This document shows positions 25,593 to 33,535 of a DNA stretch of 64,000 nt, piece after piece. A program made the position numbers and the translations under genes. The notes beneath the pieces were generated by a model. It worked only from the letters and a program-made list of their open reading frames with translations, ran no database searches and was not told where the DNA came from. The stretch's first letter is position 1, and every line of letters starts with the position of its first letter. This DNA comes from Gemmatimonadales bacterium (GTDB lineage: Bacteria > Gemmatimonadota > Gemmatimonadetes > Longimicrobiales > Gaopeijiaceae): positions 1 through 64,000 of the forward strand of contig REEG01000175.1 in assembly GCA_007695195.1 (NCBI GenBank). Reading direction: 5' to 3'.

Positions 25593-26924
25593 ATGTCGTC
25601 CAACGACACGATGGAGAAGCTGGTATCCCTGGCCAAGCGCCGGGGGTATGTCTTCCAGTCTTCCGAAATCTATGGCGGGACCGGCTCGGTCTGGGATTAC
25701 GGGCCCCTGGGGATCGAACTCAAGCGGAACGTCAAGGAGCTTTGGTGGAGCCGCATGGTCCACCAGCGGGACGACGTGGAGGGTCTCGATGCCGCCATCC
25801 TCATGCACCCCCGGGTGTGGGAAGCCTCCGGCCACGTGGACGGGTTCACCGACCCGCTGGTGGAGTGCCGTGTGTGCAAGAAGCGCTTCCGCCAGGACAC
25901 CCTGCCCGATCAGGCGTGTGGTCGGAAGCCCTCTGTGACACCGGGGGAGGATGCGGTGTGCGAACTGGGTGAGCCCCGCCTCTTCAACCTCATGTTCCGC
26001 ACCTTCATGGGACCGGTGGAAGATGCGGCCCACACCGTCTACCTGCGCCCGGAGACGGCCCAGGGGTCCTACGTGAACTTCCTCAACGTGCAGACGGCTT
26101 CCCGCCAGAAAGTCCCCTTCGGCATCGCCCAGATCGGCAAGGCGTTCCGGAATGAGATCACCCCGGGCAACTTCATCTTCCGGACCCGCGAGTTCGAGCA
26201 GGCCGAGATGCAGTTCTTCGTGGAGCCCGGCACCGATGACGAGTGGTTCGACCGGTGGCTCGAAGAGCGCATGGCCTGGCACCTTTCCCTGGGGATCCGG
26301 GAAGATCACCTCCGGATCCACGAGCACGGGCCAGACGAGCTCGCCCACTACGCCAAGAAGGCCGTGGACATCGAGTACCGCTTCCCCTTCGGATGGAAGG
26401 AATTGGAAGGAGTCCACAACCGCACCGACTTCGATCTGCGACGCCACGAGGAGTTCTCCGGGAAGCGTCTCCAGTACATCGACTCCGGGGGCGGGAAGCG
26501 TTTTCTGCCCTACGTGGTGGAGACGGCGGTGGGGGTGGATCGGACCGTCCTGGTCCTCCTCACCGACGCCTATCGGGAAGAAGAGGTGGAGGGGGAGGAG
26601 CGGGTGGTTCTGGGGCTTCACCCCCGGGTGGCGCCCATCAAGGCCGCCATCTTCCCGCTGGTGAAGAAGGACGGGCTGCCGGAGATCGCCACCCGGCTGG
26701 CCAGGGAGCTACGGGAAGCCGCTATCCCCAGCTTCTACGACGAATCCGGCTCCATCGGTCGGCGCTATCGGCGTCAGGATGAAGCCGGCACGCCCTGGTG
26801 CGTTACCGTGGACGGTCAGACCGCGGAAGACGGGACCGTCACCATACGGGACCGGGACTCCCTGGAGCAGGTGCGAGTGGATTCGTCGCAGTTGCAGACC
26901 TGGATTCGGGAGCGACTCCGCTAG
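25593..26924 (+). CDS. glyS: Glycyl-tRNA synthetase (dimeric class II type)
   Basis: The 443-residue product is the single-chain alpha-2 glycyl-tRNA synthetase. The early motif GSVWDYGPLG is at 31-40. Zinc-site cysteines are seen around CRVCKKRF (Cys92, Cys95) and Cys109. Class II motif 2 appears as AFRNEITPGNFIFRTREFEQ, and the anticodon-binding domain fills the C-terminal 110 residues (HPRVAPIKAAIFPLVKK). It charges tRNA-Gly in the cytoplasm. AGGA lies eight bases before the ATG. The length is normal for the family. A promoter candidate lies upstream at 25444. Confidence 0.95.
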   Translation: MSSNDTMEKLVSLAKRRGYVFQSSEIYGGTGSVWDYGPLGIELKRNVKELWWSRMVHQRDDVEGLDAAILMHPRVWEASGHVDGFTDPLVECRVCKKRFRQDTLPDQACGRKPSVTPGEDAVCELGEPRLFNLMFRTFMGPVEDAAHTVYLRPETAQGSYVNFLNVQTASRQKVPFGIAQIGKAFRNEITPGNFIFRTREFEQAEMQFFVEPGTDDEWFDRWLEERMAWHLSLGIREDHLRIHEHGPDELAHYAKKAVDIEYRFPFGWKELEGVHNRTDFDLRRHEEFSGKRLQYIDSGGGKRFLPYVVETAVGVDRTVLVLLTDAYREEEVEGEERVVLGLHPRVAPIKAAIFPLVKKDGLPEIATRLARELREAAIPSFYDESGSIGRRYRRQDEAGTPWCVTVDGQTAEDGTVTIRDRDSLEQVRVDSSQLQTWIRERLR

Positions 26925-27014
26925 GGGTGTTCCCAGGTGATCCCCACCCGGTTCAGCTTCCGGTCCCGGGGGGAAGCGGAAAGACGGACCGGAAGGACTT
27001 GGAGGATGTGAAGG

Positions 27015-27446
27015 ATGCAAAGCGTCGACAAAGTCCGTTCAGGTCGCCGGCGGAGTCGGTTGATCCTGGCCGGAGGCCTGGCCCTCCTCGGTCTGGTGGG
27101 GTGCGACCTCATCACCGGGACGGATCCGCCCCAGGAGGCCCGGGTGGAGCTCACCGGTTCGGGGGTGGAGGGGCCCATCATGATGATCACCTCCAGTTCC
27201 TTCCTGGTGGGTGCGGCCGGCCCGGAGGATGTGTTCTTCCGGCAGGCCGACACCACCTTCGTGAATATCCCGTTCGACGGGACCTTCAGCATGCGGGAGA
27301 CCCAGCAGTTTCTGGTGAGGGTTCCCTCACCGGAGGACCACGACCCGCGTCTCGCCATCCGCGTCTTCATTGACGGCGACCTCTCCCACACCCAGGAGCA
27401 GGTCATGGATGGGGGCCTCCTTCAGTTCCACTACACGCGTTTCTGA
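27015..27446 (+). CDS. Small lipoprotein of unknown function
   Basis: The 143-residue product has a lipoprotein signal ending in LLGLVGC. A beta-rich domain follows (VELTGSGVEGPIMMITSSSF, TFVNIPFDGTF, FLVRVPSPED, LAIRVFIDGDL). No known motif is seen. Its stop codon shares a base with the start codon of the transporter that follows (TGATG), so the two are translationally coupled and may work together. Confidence 0.7.
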   Translation: MQSVDKVRSGRRRSRLILAGGLALLGLVGCDLITGTDPPQEARVELTGSGVEGPIMMITSSSFLVGAAGPEDVFFRQADTTFVNIPFDGTFSMRETQQFLVRVPSPEDHDPRLAIRVFIDGDLSHTQEQVMDGGLLQFHYTRF

Positions 27447-28918
27447 TGGAGGCCGGCCGCTCCGTGGTCTTCACCTCGCGCTGGGGTATGCTCCTGGCGA
27501 TGGTGGGGATGGCGGTAGGGACGGGAAACATCTGGCGTTTTCCCCGGATCGCCGCCACCAATGGTGGAGGCTCCTTCCTGGTGGCGTGGGTGGTTTTCCT
27601 TCTCCTCTGGTCCATTCCACTCCTTCTCCTGGAGTTCGGCATGGGGAAGGGGACCCGCTCCGGACCCATCGGGGCCTTCGCCAAGACCATGGGGCCCCGG
27701 TTCGGATGGATGGGGGCCTGGGTGGCGTGGACGGCCACCGCCATCATGTTCTACTACTCGGTGGTCATGGGGTGGACCATCCAGTTTCTGGGAGCGTCGG
27801 TGCTGGGGCGGGTTCCCAGTGACCCGCCCGGGGCCTTCTGGGAAGGCTACGCCGCGTCGCCAGGTGCCTTGCTCACCCACATCATCGCCCTGGGGCTCGC
27901 CGTATTCGTGGTCTCCAAAGGGGTGAAGGGGATCGAGACGGCGGCCCGCATCCTCATCCCCTCCCTGGTGATCCTTGTGGTGATCCTGGCCATCCGGGCC
28001 GTCACCCTCCCCGGTGCCAGTGCGGGGCTCGCCTTCCTGTTCACTCCCGACTGGAGCGAGCTGGCCTCGTACGAGATCTGGCTCCAGGCCCTGACCCAGA
28101 ATGCCTGGGACACGGGCGCGGGGTGGGGGCTGGTGCTCTGCTACGCCATCTACATGCGGGCGCGGGCCGACACGGCTCTCAACGCCTTCGTCATCGGGTT
28201 CGGGAACAACAGTATGTCGCTCCTGGCCGGGATCATGGTGCTCTGCACGGTGTTCGCCGTCATGCCGGGGGCGGCGACGGAGATCGTAGGCGCAGACAAT
28301 GAGGGGATCACCTTCATCTGGGTTCCACAACTCTTCGACACCCTCCCCTTCGGCCAGTTCTTCCTGGTCATCTTCTTCCTGGCATTGGTGTTCGCCGCCT
28401 GGAGCTCCCTCATCGCCATGGTGGAGCTGGCCAGTCGGGTGCTCATGGACCTGGGGCTGCCTCGGGGGAAGGCCATCGGAGTCGTGGGGATCGCGGGACT
28501 GCTCATGGGGGTGCCGTCGGCCCTGAATATGGCCTTCTTCCAGAACCAGGATTTCGTCTGGGGGGTGGGGCTCATGCTCTCCGGGTTCTTCTTCGCCCTG
28601 GCGGTTCTCAAGTACGGGGTCACCCGCTGGCGCAACGAGTTCCTGAACACCCCCTACTCGGACATCCACATCGGGGCCTGGTGGGACTGGGCCATCCGCC
28701 TGGTGGTGGTACAGGCGGTGGTGCTCATCGTCTGGTGGCTGTGGCAGGTGCGGGGAGAAGGATTCGCCGCCAACTGGAGCCCCATCGCCACCTTCAACAT
28801 CGGGACGGTCCTCTTCCAGTGGGCCGTGGTCCTGGTGGTCTTCATCGCCGCCAACCGCTTCCTGGTGGAGCGGTCCACCCGGGATTCCGGCTCGGCCTTC
28901 CGCCCTCCGGGCGGTTGA
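27446..28918 (+). CDS. NSS-family sodium-dependent transporter (MetP/LeuT type)
   Basis: The 490-residue inner-membrane protein has about 11-12 predicted transmembrane helices. The family's first-helix signature reads GMAVGTGNIWRFP (about residues 21-33), where the unwound glycine region binds Na+ and substrate in LeuT. Further helices include LVVVQAVVLIVWWLW near the C-terminus. NSS transporters import amino acids with Na+. Bacterial MetP-type members often need a tiny partner, MetS; none follows directly here, but a MetS-like peptide is encoded at 35886-35990. The start is coupled to the lipoprotein gene upstream. Confidence 0.9.
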   Translation: MEAGRSVVFTSRWGMLLAMVGMAVGTGNIWRFPRIAATNGGGSFLVAWVVFLLLWSIPLLLLEFGMGKGTRSGPIGAFAKTMGPRFGWMGAWVAWTATAIMFYYSVVMGWTIQFLGASVLGRVPSDPPGAFWEGYAASPGALLTHIIALGLAVFVVSKGVKGIETAARILIPSLVILVVILAIRAVTLPGASAGLAFLFTPDWSELASYEIWLQALTQNAWDTGAGWGLVLCYAIYMRARADTALNAFVIGFGNNSMSLLAGIMVLCTVFAVMPGAATEIVGADNEGITFIWVPQLFDTLPFGQFFLVIFFLALVFAAWSSLIAMVELASRVLMDLGLPRGKAIGVVGIAGLLMGVPSALNMAFFQNQDFVWGVGLMLSGFFFALAVLKYGVTRWRNEFLNTPYSDIHIGAWWDWAIRLVVVQAVVLIVWWLWQVRGEGFAANWSPIATFNIGTVLFQWAVVLVVFIAANRFLVERSTRDSGSAFRPPGG

Positions 28919-28925
28919 GGGATGC

Positions 28926-29816
28926 ATGGGCTTCGATGACTTCGAAGAGGCCGCCCTCCGGATGTGGGCCGAGATCCCCGAGGTGTACAAGGAGGGGATC
29001 GACGGCATCGTGGTGAAGCGGGAGGCCGAGAGTCATCCGGACCACGACGAATACTTCACCCTGGGCATGTGCCTCACCGAGCCCTACCCCTCCGGCTACA
29101 TGGGGCCGGATACCACCCGGTCCTTCCTGGCCCTCTACTGGGGCTCCTTCCAGGCCGTCTCCGAGAGGAATCCCGACTTCCACTGGGAAGAGGAGCTCTG
29201 GGAGACGATCACCCACGAACTCCGGCATCACCTGGAGTTCCTGGCCGAGGACGACGCCCTGGAGGGCCTCGACTACGCCCTGGAGCAGACCTACCATCGT
29301 GGGCAGGGCGAAGACTTCGACCCCTGGTACTACCAGTCGGGGGTTCCGCTGGCGCCGGGGATCTTCCGGGTCGAGTACGACGTGTACATCGAGGAGAGCC
29401 GGACGCCGGAAGAGTTGGAGCGGGCCGGCACGGTGGAGTTCGGGTGGGACGGGCGCCGCTGGCGGATCCCCGCCCCGGAGGAGCTGGGCGATATCCACTA
29501 CGTCTGGCTTCACGGGCTGGACGCCGGAGGAGGATGGGTCCAGCTCGTCCTGACCCGGAAGCTTTCCTTCTGGGAGAAGGCCGGGCGAGCCCTCCGGAAG
29601 CAGCCCCTGGATCTCCTGGAATCGGAGGCCGAGCCCCAGGTGGTGGGAGAGGCCCCGGATACGCCGGGACCCGAGGACGGACGGCCCGGCCGGGGCGCCG
29701 GCGGCCCCCCTCCGCCTCCCTCGCGGAGCGAGGACCCGGCGCCAACCTCGGCAGAAGGGAGTGAAGCAGGGCATGAGGCCATGATCCAGGATGACCCGGA
29801 GGAGTCCAGTGGGTGA
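28926..29816 (+). CDS. Minimal-zincin metallopeptidase with long C-terminal extension
   Basis: The 296-residue product has the zinc motif HELRHH (His97, Glu98, His101, His102) within ITHELRHHLEF, matching the minimal zincin family (PF06262). Typical members are about 110-130 residues. Here the motif domain is followed by a beta-rich region (FRVEYDVYIEESRTPEELER) and a disordered Pro/Gly/Asp-rich tail of about 90 residues. There is no signal peptide, so it is probably cytoplasmic. The start is seven bases after the transporter stop. The next gene overlaps its end by eight bases, with its ribosome-binding site inside this gene. The substrate is unknown. Confidence 0.75.
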   Translation: MGFDDFEEAALRMWAEIPEVYKEGIDGIVVKREAESHPDHDEYFTLGMCLTEPYPSGYMGPDTTRSFLALYWGSFQAVSERNPDFHWEEELWETITHELRHHLEFLAEDDALEGLDYALEQTYHRGQGEDFDPWYYQSGVPLAPGIFRVEYDVYIEESRTPEELERAGTVEFGWDGRRWRIPAPEELGDIHYVWLHGLDAGGGWVQLVLTRKLSFWEKAGRALRKQPLDLLESEAEPQVVGEAPDTPGPEDGRPGRGAGGPPPPPSRSEDPAPTSAEGSEAGHEAMIQDDPEESSG

Positions 29817-30660
29817 GCGGGATGTGTGGGCCAGGATGACCCCCTACGAAGTGGGAATTCCCGGCAGGGAGTTCGCCGAAGCGAATTTCCCGGCGATCCG
29901 GCGGGAGGCGGAGGCCAGGAAGGTGGACGATACCGACCCCGGCGCCTTCCTTCTTCTGGGAGAGGTGGGGCGCACCCTGAAGGAGATCCAGGGCGAGGAA
30001 CGGGGGGGCGAGGCTCTTCACCAATTCGGGGCCTTCCTCTTCCATGCCTATCACTTCCATGGGGCCGGCGAACCGCTTCTGCTGGTGGAGACGGAGGCGC
30101 TGCGGGAGGCCATCCACCACGAAGGCTCTCCCGATGGCGGTGACGCACGCCTCTGGGAGGGCGAACTCCCCGCCCATGCCGGCTACCTCCAGCTCCCCCG
30201 CCACCTGGTATGGTCGCACCCGGATCCCGAGGGCCCCGCCGAAGATGTGGACGGGGTCTTCTGGACCCGATCCAGCGGCGGGAGCCTCTCCCTCCTGGCG
30301 GCCCTGGGAATCCGGGGAGATCGTCCGGGTCTGTCCGTGGTCCCCCTTCCCCCGGTCCCTCTGGCCGATGCGCCTCGTTGGCCCGCCGCGCCAGTGCGGG
30401 CCGAAGGGGAGGGCCCGGACTTCGCCACGACCCTCCCGGGTGGCGAGCTGGACGGACTCTACTCGGTGATCCGGGCCGGGGAGGTGCTGAAGCTGGTGGC
30501 TCGGGTCATGGCCCATGTCCATGCCCATCCGGGGGTACTGGGAGCCACGGAGCGGGCCCCCCATCCACGGGACGCCGGTGCCACCGCCACCGGTCGGATG
30601 GCGGGAGCCAGACCCTCCCTTCTTCCCTACCGCAGAATCGGGAGCCGCCAGGTGGGGTGA
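29809..30660 (+). CDS. Protein of unknown function, coupled to the zincin gene
   Basis: I do not recognise the family. The 283-residue product starts at a GTG (29809) with GGAGG six bases before it; an in-frame ATG at 29791 or 29836 is possible. A helical N-terminal half includes EVGRTLKEIQGE and HQFGAFLFHAYHFHGAGE. The middle has an LQLPRHLVW segment followed by VDGVFWTRSSGGSLSLLAALG. The C-terminal 50 residues are low-complexity. There are no membrane segments or signal peptide. Overlap with the zincin gene suggests a shared function. Confidence 0.6.
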   Translation: MGERDVWARMTPYEVGIPGREFAEANFPAIRREAEARKVDDTDPGAFLLLGEVGRTLKEIQGEERGGEALHQFGAFLFHAYHFHGAGEPLLLVETEALREAIHHEGSPDGGDARLWEGELPAHAGYLQLPRHLVWSHPDPEGPAEDVDGVFWTRSSGGSLSLLAALGIRGDRPGLSVVPLPPVPLADAPRWPAAPVRAEGEGPDFATTLPGGELDGLYSVIRAGEVLKLVARVMAHVHAHPGVLGATERAPHPRDAGATATGRMAGARPSLLPYRRIGSRQVG

Positions 30661-30698
30661 GCCTCCCACACCGCCGCATCCCCTCAACCCAAGGTCCC

Positions 30699-31349
30699 AT
30701 GCCCCGGGAATCCAAGAAGGCTCGCCGTGAGCGCGCCGAAGAGGTCTATGACCTTCTTCTCGAGACGTATCCGGATGCGCACTGCGAGCTGGATTACTCC
30801 AACGCCTACGAACTCACCGCCGCCACCATCCTGTCGGCGCAGTGCACCGATGTCCGGGTCAACATGGTCACCCCCGAACTCTTCCGGGACTACCCCACGG
30901 CCGAGGAGTTGGCCGCCGCACGCCAGGAAGATGTGGAGGAGATCATCCGCTCCACCGGGTTCTACCGGAACAAGGCCCGGAACCTCATCGGCATGGCCGA
31001 GGCCGTGGTGGAGCGCCATGGCGGAGAGATTCCCCGGACCATGGCCGATCTGGTGAAGCTGCCGGGGGTCGGGCGCAAGACGGCCAATGTGGTGCTTGGA
31101 AACGCGTTCGGGATCGATGAGGGCGTGGTGGTGGACACCCATGTGAAGCGCATTGCGGGCCGCCTGCGCTTCACCCGGCAGACGGACCCGGTGAAGGTGG
31201 AGCGCGACCTCATGGAGCTCTTTCCCCGGGAGCGCTGGACCCTCCTCTCGCACCTCCTGATCTTCCACGGCCGTGCCCTGTGCCCGGCCCGGAAGCCTCG
31301 CTGCGGGGAGTGTCCGGTGGCGCACCTGTGCCCGTCGGCGACGGTCTGA
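30699..31349 (+). CDS. nth: Endonuclease III (DNA glycosylase/AP lyase)
   Basis: The 216-residue product has the helix-hairpin-helix motif LPGVGRKTANVVL with catalytic Lys127, the catalytic Asp146 in VVDTHVKRIAG, and a C-terminal [4Fe-4S] loop with the standard C-x6-C-x2-C-x5-C spacing (Cys195, Cys202, Cys205, Cys211). It removes oxidised pyrimidines from DNA and cleaves the abasic site. The ATG at 30699 begins MPRESKKARR, and the length is normal for the family. A much longer upstream in-frame extension is a shadow of the preceding gene. Confidence 0.96.
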   Translation: MPRESKKARRERAEEVYDLLLETYPDAHCELDYSNAYELTAATILSAQCTDVRVNMVTPELFRDYPTAEELAAARQEDVEEIIRSTGFYRNKARNLIGMAEAVVERHGGEIPRTMADLVKLPGVGRKTANVVLGNAFGIDEGVVVDTHVKRIAGRLRFTRQTDPVKVERDLMELFPRERWTLLSHLLIFHGRALCPARKPRCGECPVAHLCPSATV

Positions 31350-31487
31350 TCCCCCGGGGAGGCGGCGCATTCCCCCGCGCCCTTGCGGATTCCCCTGCCC
31401 GCGGCCAGCGTACGGATCCACCCGGAAGCCGGACCTCATTGTCGGATCCCCGGTTCCCGAGCCTGCTACCCCCTCCCCCCCCTGGAC

Positions 31488-32063
31488 ATGCCCACACCGA
31501 CCCGCACCGATGCCCTGGCCCTCCTGGACGAGTGGGTAGAGAACGAGGGACTCAAGACCCACATGCTGGCCGTTGAAGCCGCGGTCCGGCATTACGCCCG
31601 GCTCCGGGATGGGGATGAGGAGCTCTGGGGGCTCGCCGGCCTCCTCCACGATCTGGACTGGGAGCGGAATCCCGAGCGCCACCCCCTGGAGGCGGTGGAT
31701 GCGCTCCGGGAGCGGGGGTACCCCTCGGAGGTGATCCAGGCGATCCTGGCCCACCGGTCCGAGTACACGGAGGTGGAGCCGGAAAACGAACTGGACCGGG
31801 TACTGGTGGCCTGTGACGAACTGTCCGGGCTTGTGGTGGCCTGCTGTCTGGTACGTCCCAACGGGATCGACGATCTGACGCCCCGGTCGGTGCGAAAGAA
31901 GCTGAAGGACAAGGCCTTTGCCGCCGGGGTGAGCCGCGAGGAGGTGGCCCGGGGAATCGAACTCATCGGGTTGGACCAGACCGAACACATCCAGAACGTC
32001 ATCGACGGTCTCCGGGCCCGCGGGGAGGCCTTGGGGATCCGGGGCGAAGACATAGGGAGGTAG
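31488..32063 (+). CDS. HD-domain metal-dependent phosphohydrolase
   Basis: The 191-residue product has the HD signature: His25 in THMLAVEAAVRHYAR, His54-Asp55 in GLLHDLDWE, and a later Asp110 in ACDELSGLV. Such enzymes hydrolyse nucleotide phosphates or phosphodiesters. The specific substrate is unknown. The ATG at 31488 was chosen because the upstream in-frame start runs through non-conserved sequence. The tryptophanase gene begins five bases after its stop. Confidence 0.85.
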   Translation: MPTPTRTDALALLDEWVENEGLKTHMLAVEAAVRHYARLRDGDEELWGLAGLLHDLDWERNPERHPLEAVDALRERGYPSEVIQAILAHRSEYTEVEPENELDRVLVACDELSGLVVACCLVRPNGIDDLTPRSVRKKLKDKAFAAGVSREEVARGIELIGLDQTEHIQNVIDGLRARGEALGIRGEDIGR

Positions 32064-32067
32064 CGCC

Positions 32068-33453
32068 GTGCGGACCATCATCGAGCCCTTCCGGATCAAG
32101 GTGGTGGAGCCCATCCGGATGACGACCCGGGAAGAGCGCCTCGCCCTTCTCCGCGAAGCCGGGTACAACGTCTTTCTTCTTCGCAGCGAGGATGTCCTCC
32201 TGGACCTCCTCACTGATTCCGGCACCTCGGCCATGAGCGCCGAGCAGTGGGCCGGGATGATGAGGGGTGACGAGTCGTATGCCGGGAGCCCGTCCTACTA
32301 CCGCTTCGAGGAGGCGGTCCATGAGGTCTTCGGCTTCGAGCACGTCATCCCCACCCATCAGGGTAGGGCCGCCGAGCGCATCCTCTTCGAGACCCTCTGC
32401 GGTCCCGGCGACCTGGTCCCGTCCAACACCCACTTCGACACGACCCGGGCCAATGTGGAGGCGGTGGGGGCCCGGGCGGTAGACCTCCTCATTCCCGAGG
32501 GCCTCCGACCGTCGGAGGTGCATCCCTTCAAGGGAAATCTGGATGTGGAGCGGCTCGAGGCGCTCATCCGCCAGGAAGGGGTGGACCGGATTCCCCTGGT
32601 CATGCTCACCCTGACCAACAACTCCGGCGGGGGCCAGCCCGTGTCCATGGCCAATGTGAAGGCCGTCTCGGAGGTCTGTCGCCGCCATGGGATTCCCCTC
32701 TACATCGATGCCTGCCGCTTCGCCGAGAACGCCTATCTGATCCGACTTCGCGAAGAAGGGTACGCGGATCGCCCGGTCCGGGAGATCGCCCGGGAGATCT
32801 TCTCCCACGCCGATGGGTGCACCATGTCGGCCAAGAAGGACGGACTGGCCAATATCGGGGGATTCGTCGCCACCCGGGACGCCGAGCTGGCGCAGCGTCA
32901 GCGCAACCTCCTCATCCTCACCGAGGGGTTTCCCACCTACGGAGGGCTTGCGGGGCGTGACCTGGAGGCCATCGCCATCGGCCTTCGGGAAGTCCTGGAA
33001 GAGGACTACCTGGAGTACCGCCTGGCCTCGGTCCGATACCTGGGCGAGGCCATCGCCGCCGGCGGGGTCCCTATCGTGCAGCCCCCGGGAGGTCATGCCA
33101 TCTACATCGATGCTGCGGCCTTCCTGCCCCACATCTCCCCGCTGGAGTTGCCGGGCCAGGCGTTGGTGGCCGAGCTCTACCTCGAGGGAGGGATCCGGGG
33201 CGTGGAGGTGGGGACGGTGATGTTCGGTCGGAGGGACCCGGATACGGGAGAGGAACATCCGGCGCCCATGGAGCTGGTTCGGTTGGCGCTCCCGCGGCGG
33301 GTCTACACCCAGAGTCATGTGGACTACCTGGTGGAGGCCATCCTGGCCTTCGCGGAGCGCAGGGAGCAGGTGGGGGGCTTTCGCTTCACCTACCAGGCCC
33401 CTGTCCTCCGTCACTTCACGGCCCGCTTCGAGCCCATGTACGAGCCGGCCTGA
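32068..33453 (+). CDS. tnaA: Tryptophanase (beta-eliminating lyase)
   Basis: The 461-residue PLP enzyme starts at GTG (32068) with GGGAGG before it. The PLP lysine lies in TMSAKKDG (Lys256/257). The substrate-side segment reads RGVEVGTVMFGRRDPDTGEE, which aligns with the tryptophanase pattern EIGSFLLGRDPKTGK. Tyrosine phenol-lyase instead has an Arg (ERG...) here. The segment GFPTYGGLAGRDLEAIAIGL and the C-terminal FTYQAPVLRHFTARFE are also typical. It should convert tryptophan to indole, pyruvate and ammonia. No tnaC-like leader peptide or tryptophan permease (tnaB) is next to it. It probably shares a transcript with the HD-hydrolase gene. Confidence 0.9.
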   Translation: MRTIIEPFRIKVVEPIRMTTREERLALLREAGYNVFLLRSEDVLLDLLTDSGTSAMSAEQWAGMMRGDESYAGSPSYYRFEEAVHEVFGFEHVIPTHQGRAAERILFETLCGPGDLVPSNTHFDTTRANVEAVGARAVDLLIPEGLRPSEVHPFKGNLDVERLEALIRQEGVDRIPLVMLTLTNNSGGGQPVSMANVKAVSEVCRRHGIPLYIDACRFAENAYLIRLREEGYADRPVREIAREIFSHADGCTMSAKKDGLANIGGFVATRDAELAQRQRNLLILTEGFPTYGGLAGRDLEAIAIGLREVLEEDYLEYRLASVRYLGEAIAAGGVPIVQPPGGHAIYIDAAAFLPHISPLELPGQALVAELYLEGGIRGVEVGTVMFGRRDPDTGEEHPAPMELVRLALPRRVYTQSHVDYLVEAILAFAERREQVGGFRFTYQAPVLRHFTARFEPMYEPA

Positions 33454-33535
33454 CGGGTGGGCCCGGCAGCGGGAACCGCCTCGGGCGCCGGCGGTTATCA
33501 AAGGGGCTTCGACCCCACCTCCTTCCCCCAGGCAC

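Noticed and set aside
25185-26621. A long minus-strand frame through the glyS gene that joins nfuA
   Set aside because: Its composition is that of an antisense shadow of a GC-rich gene, and NfuA already has a clear start and ribosome-binding site at 25184.
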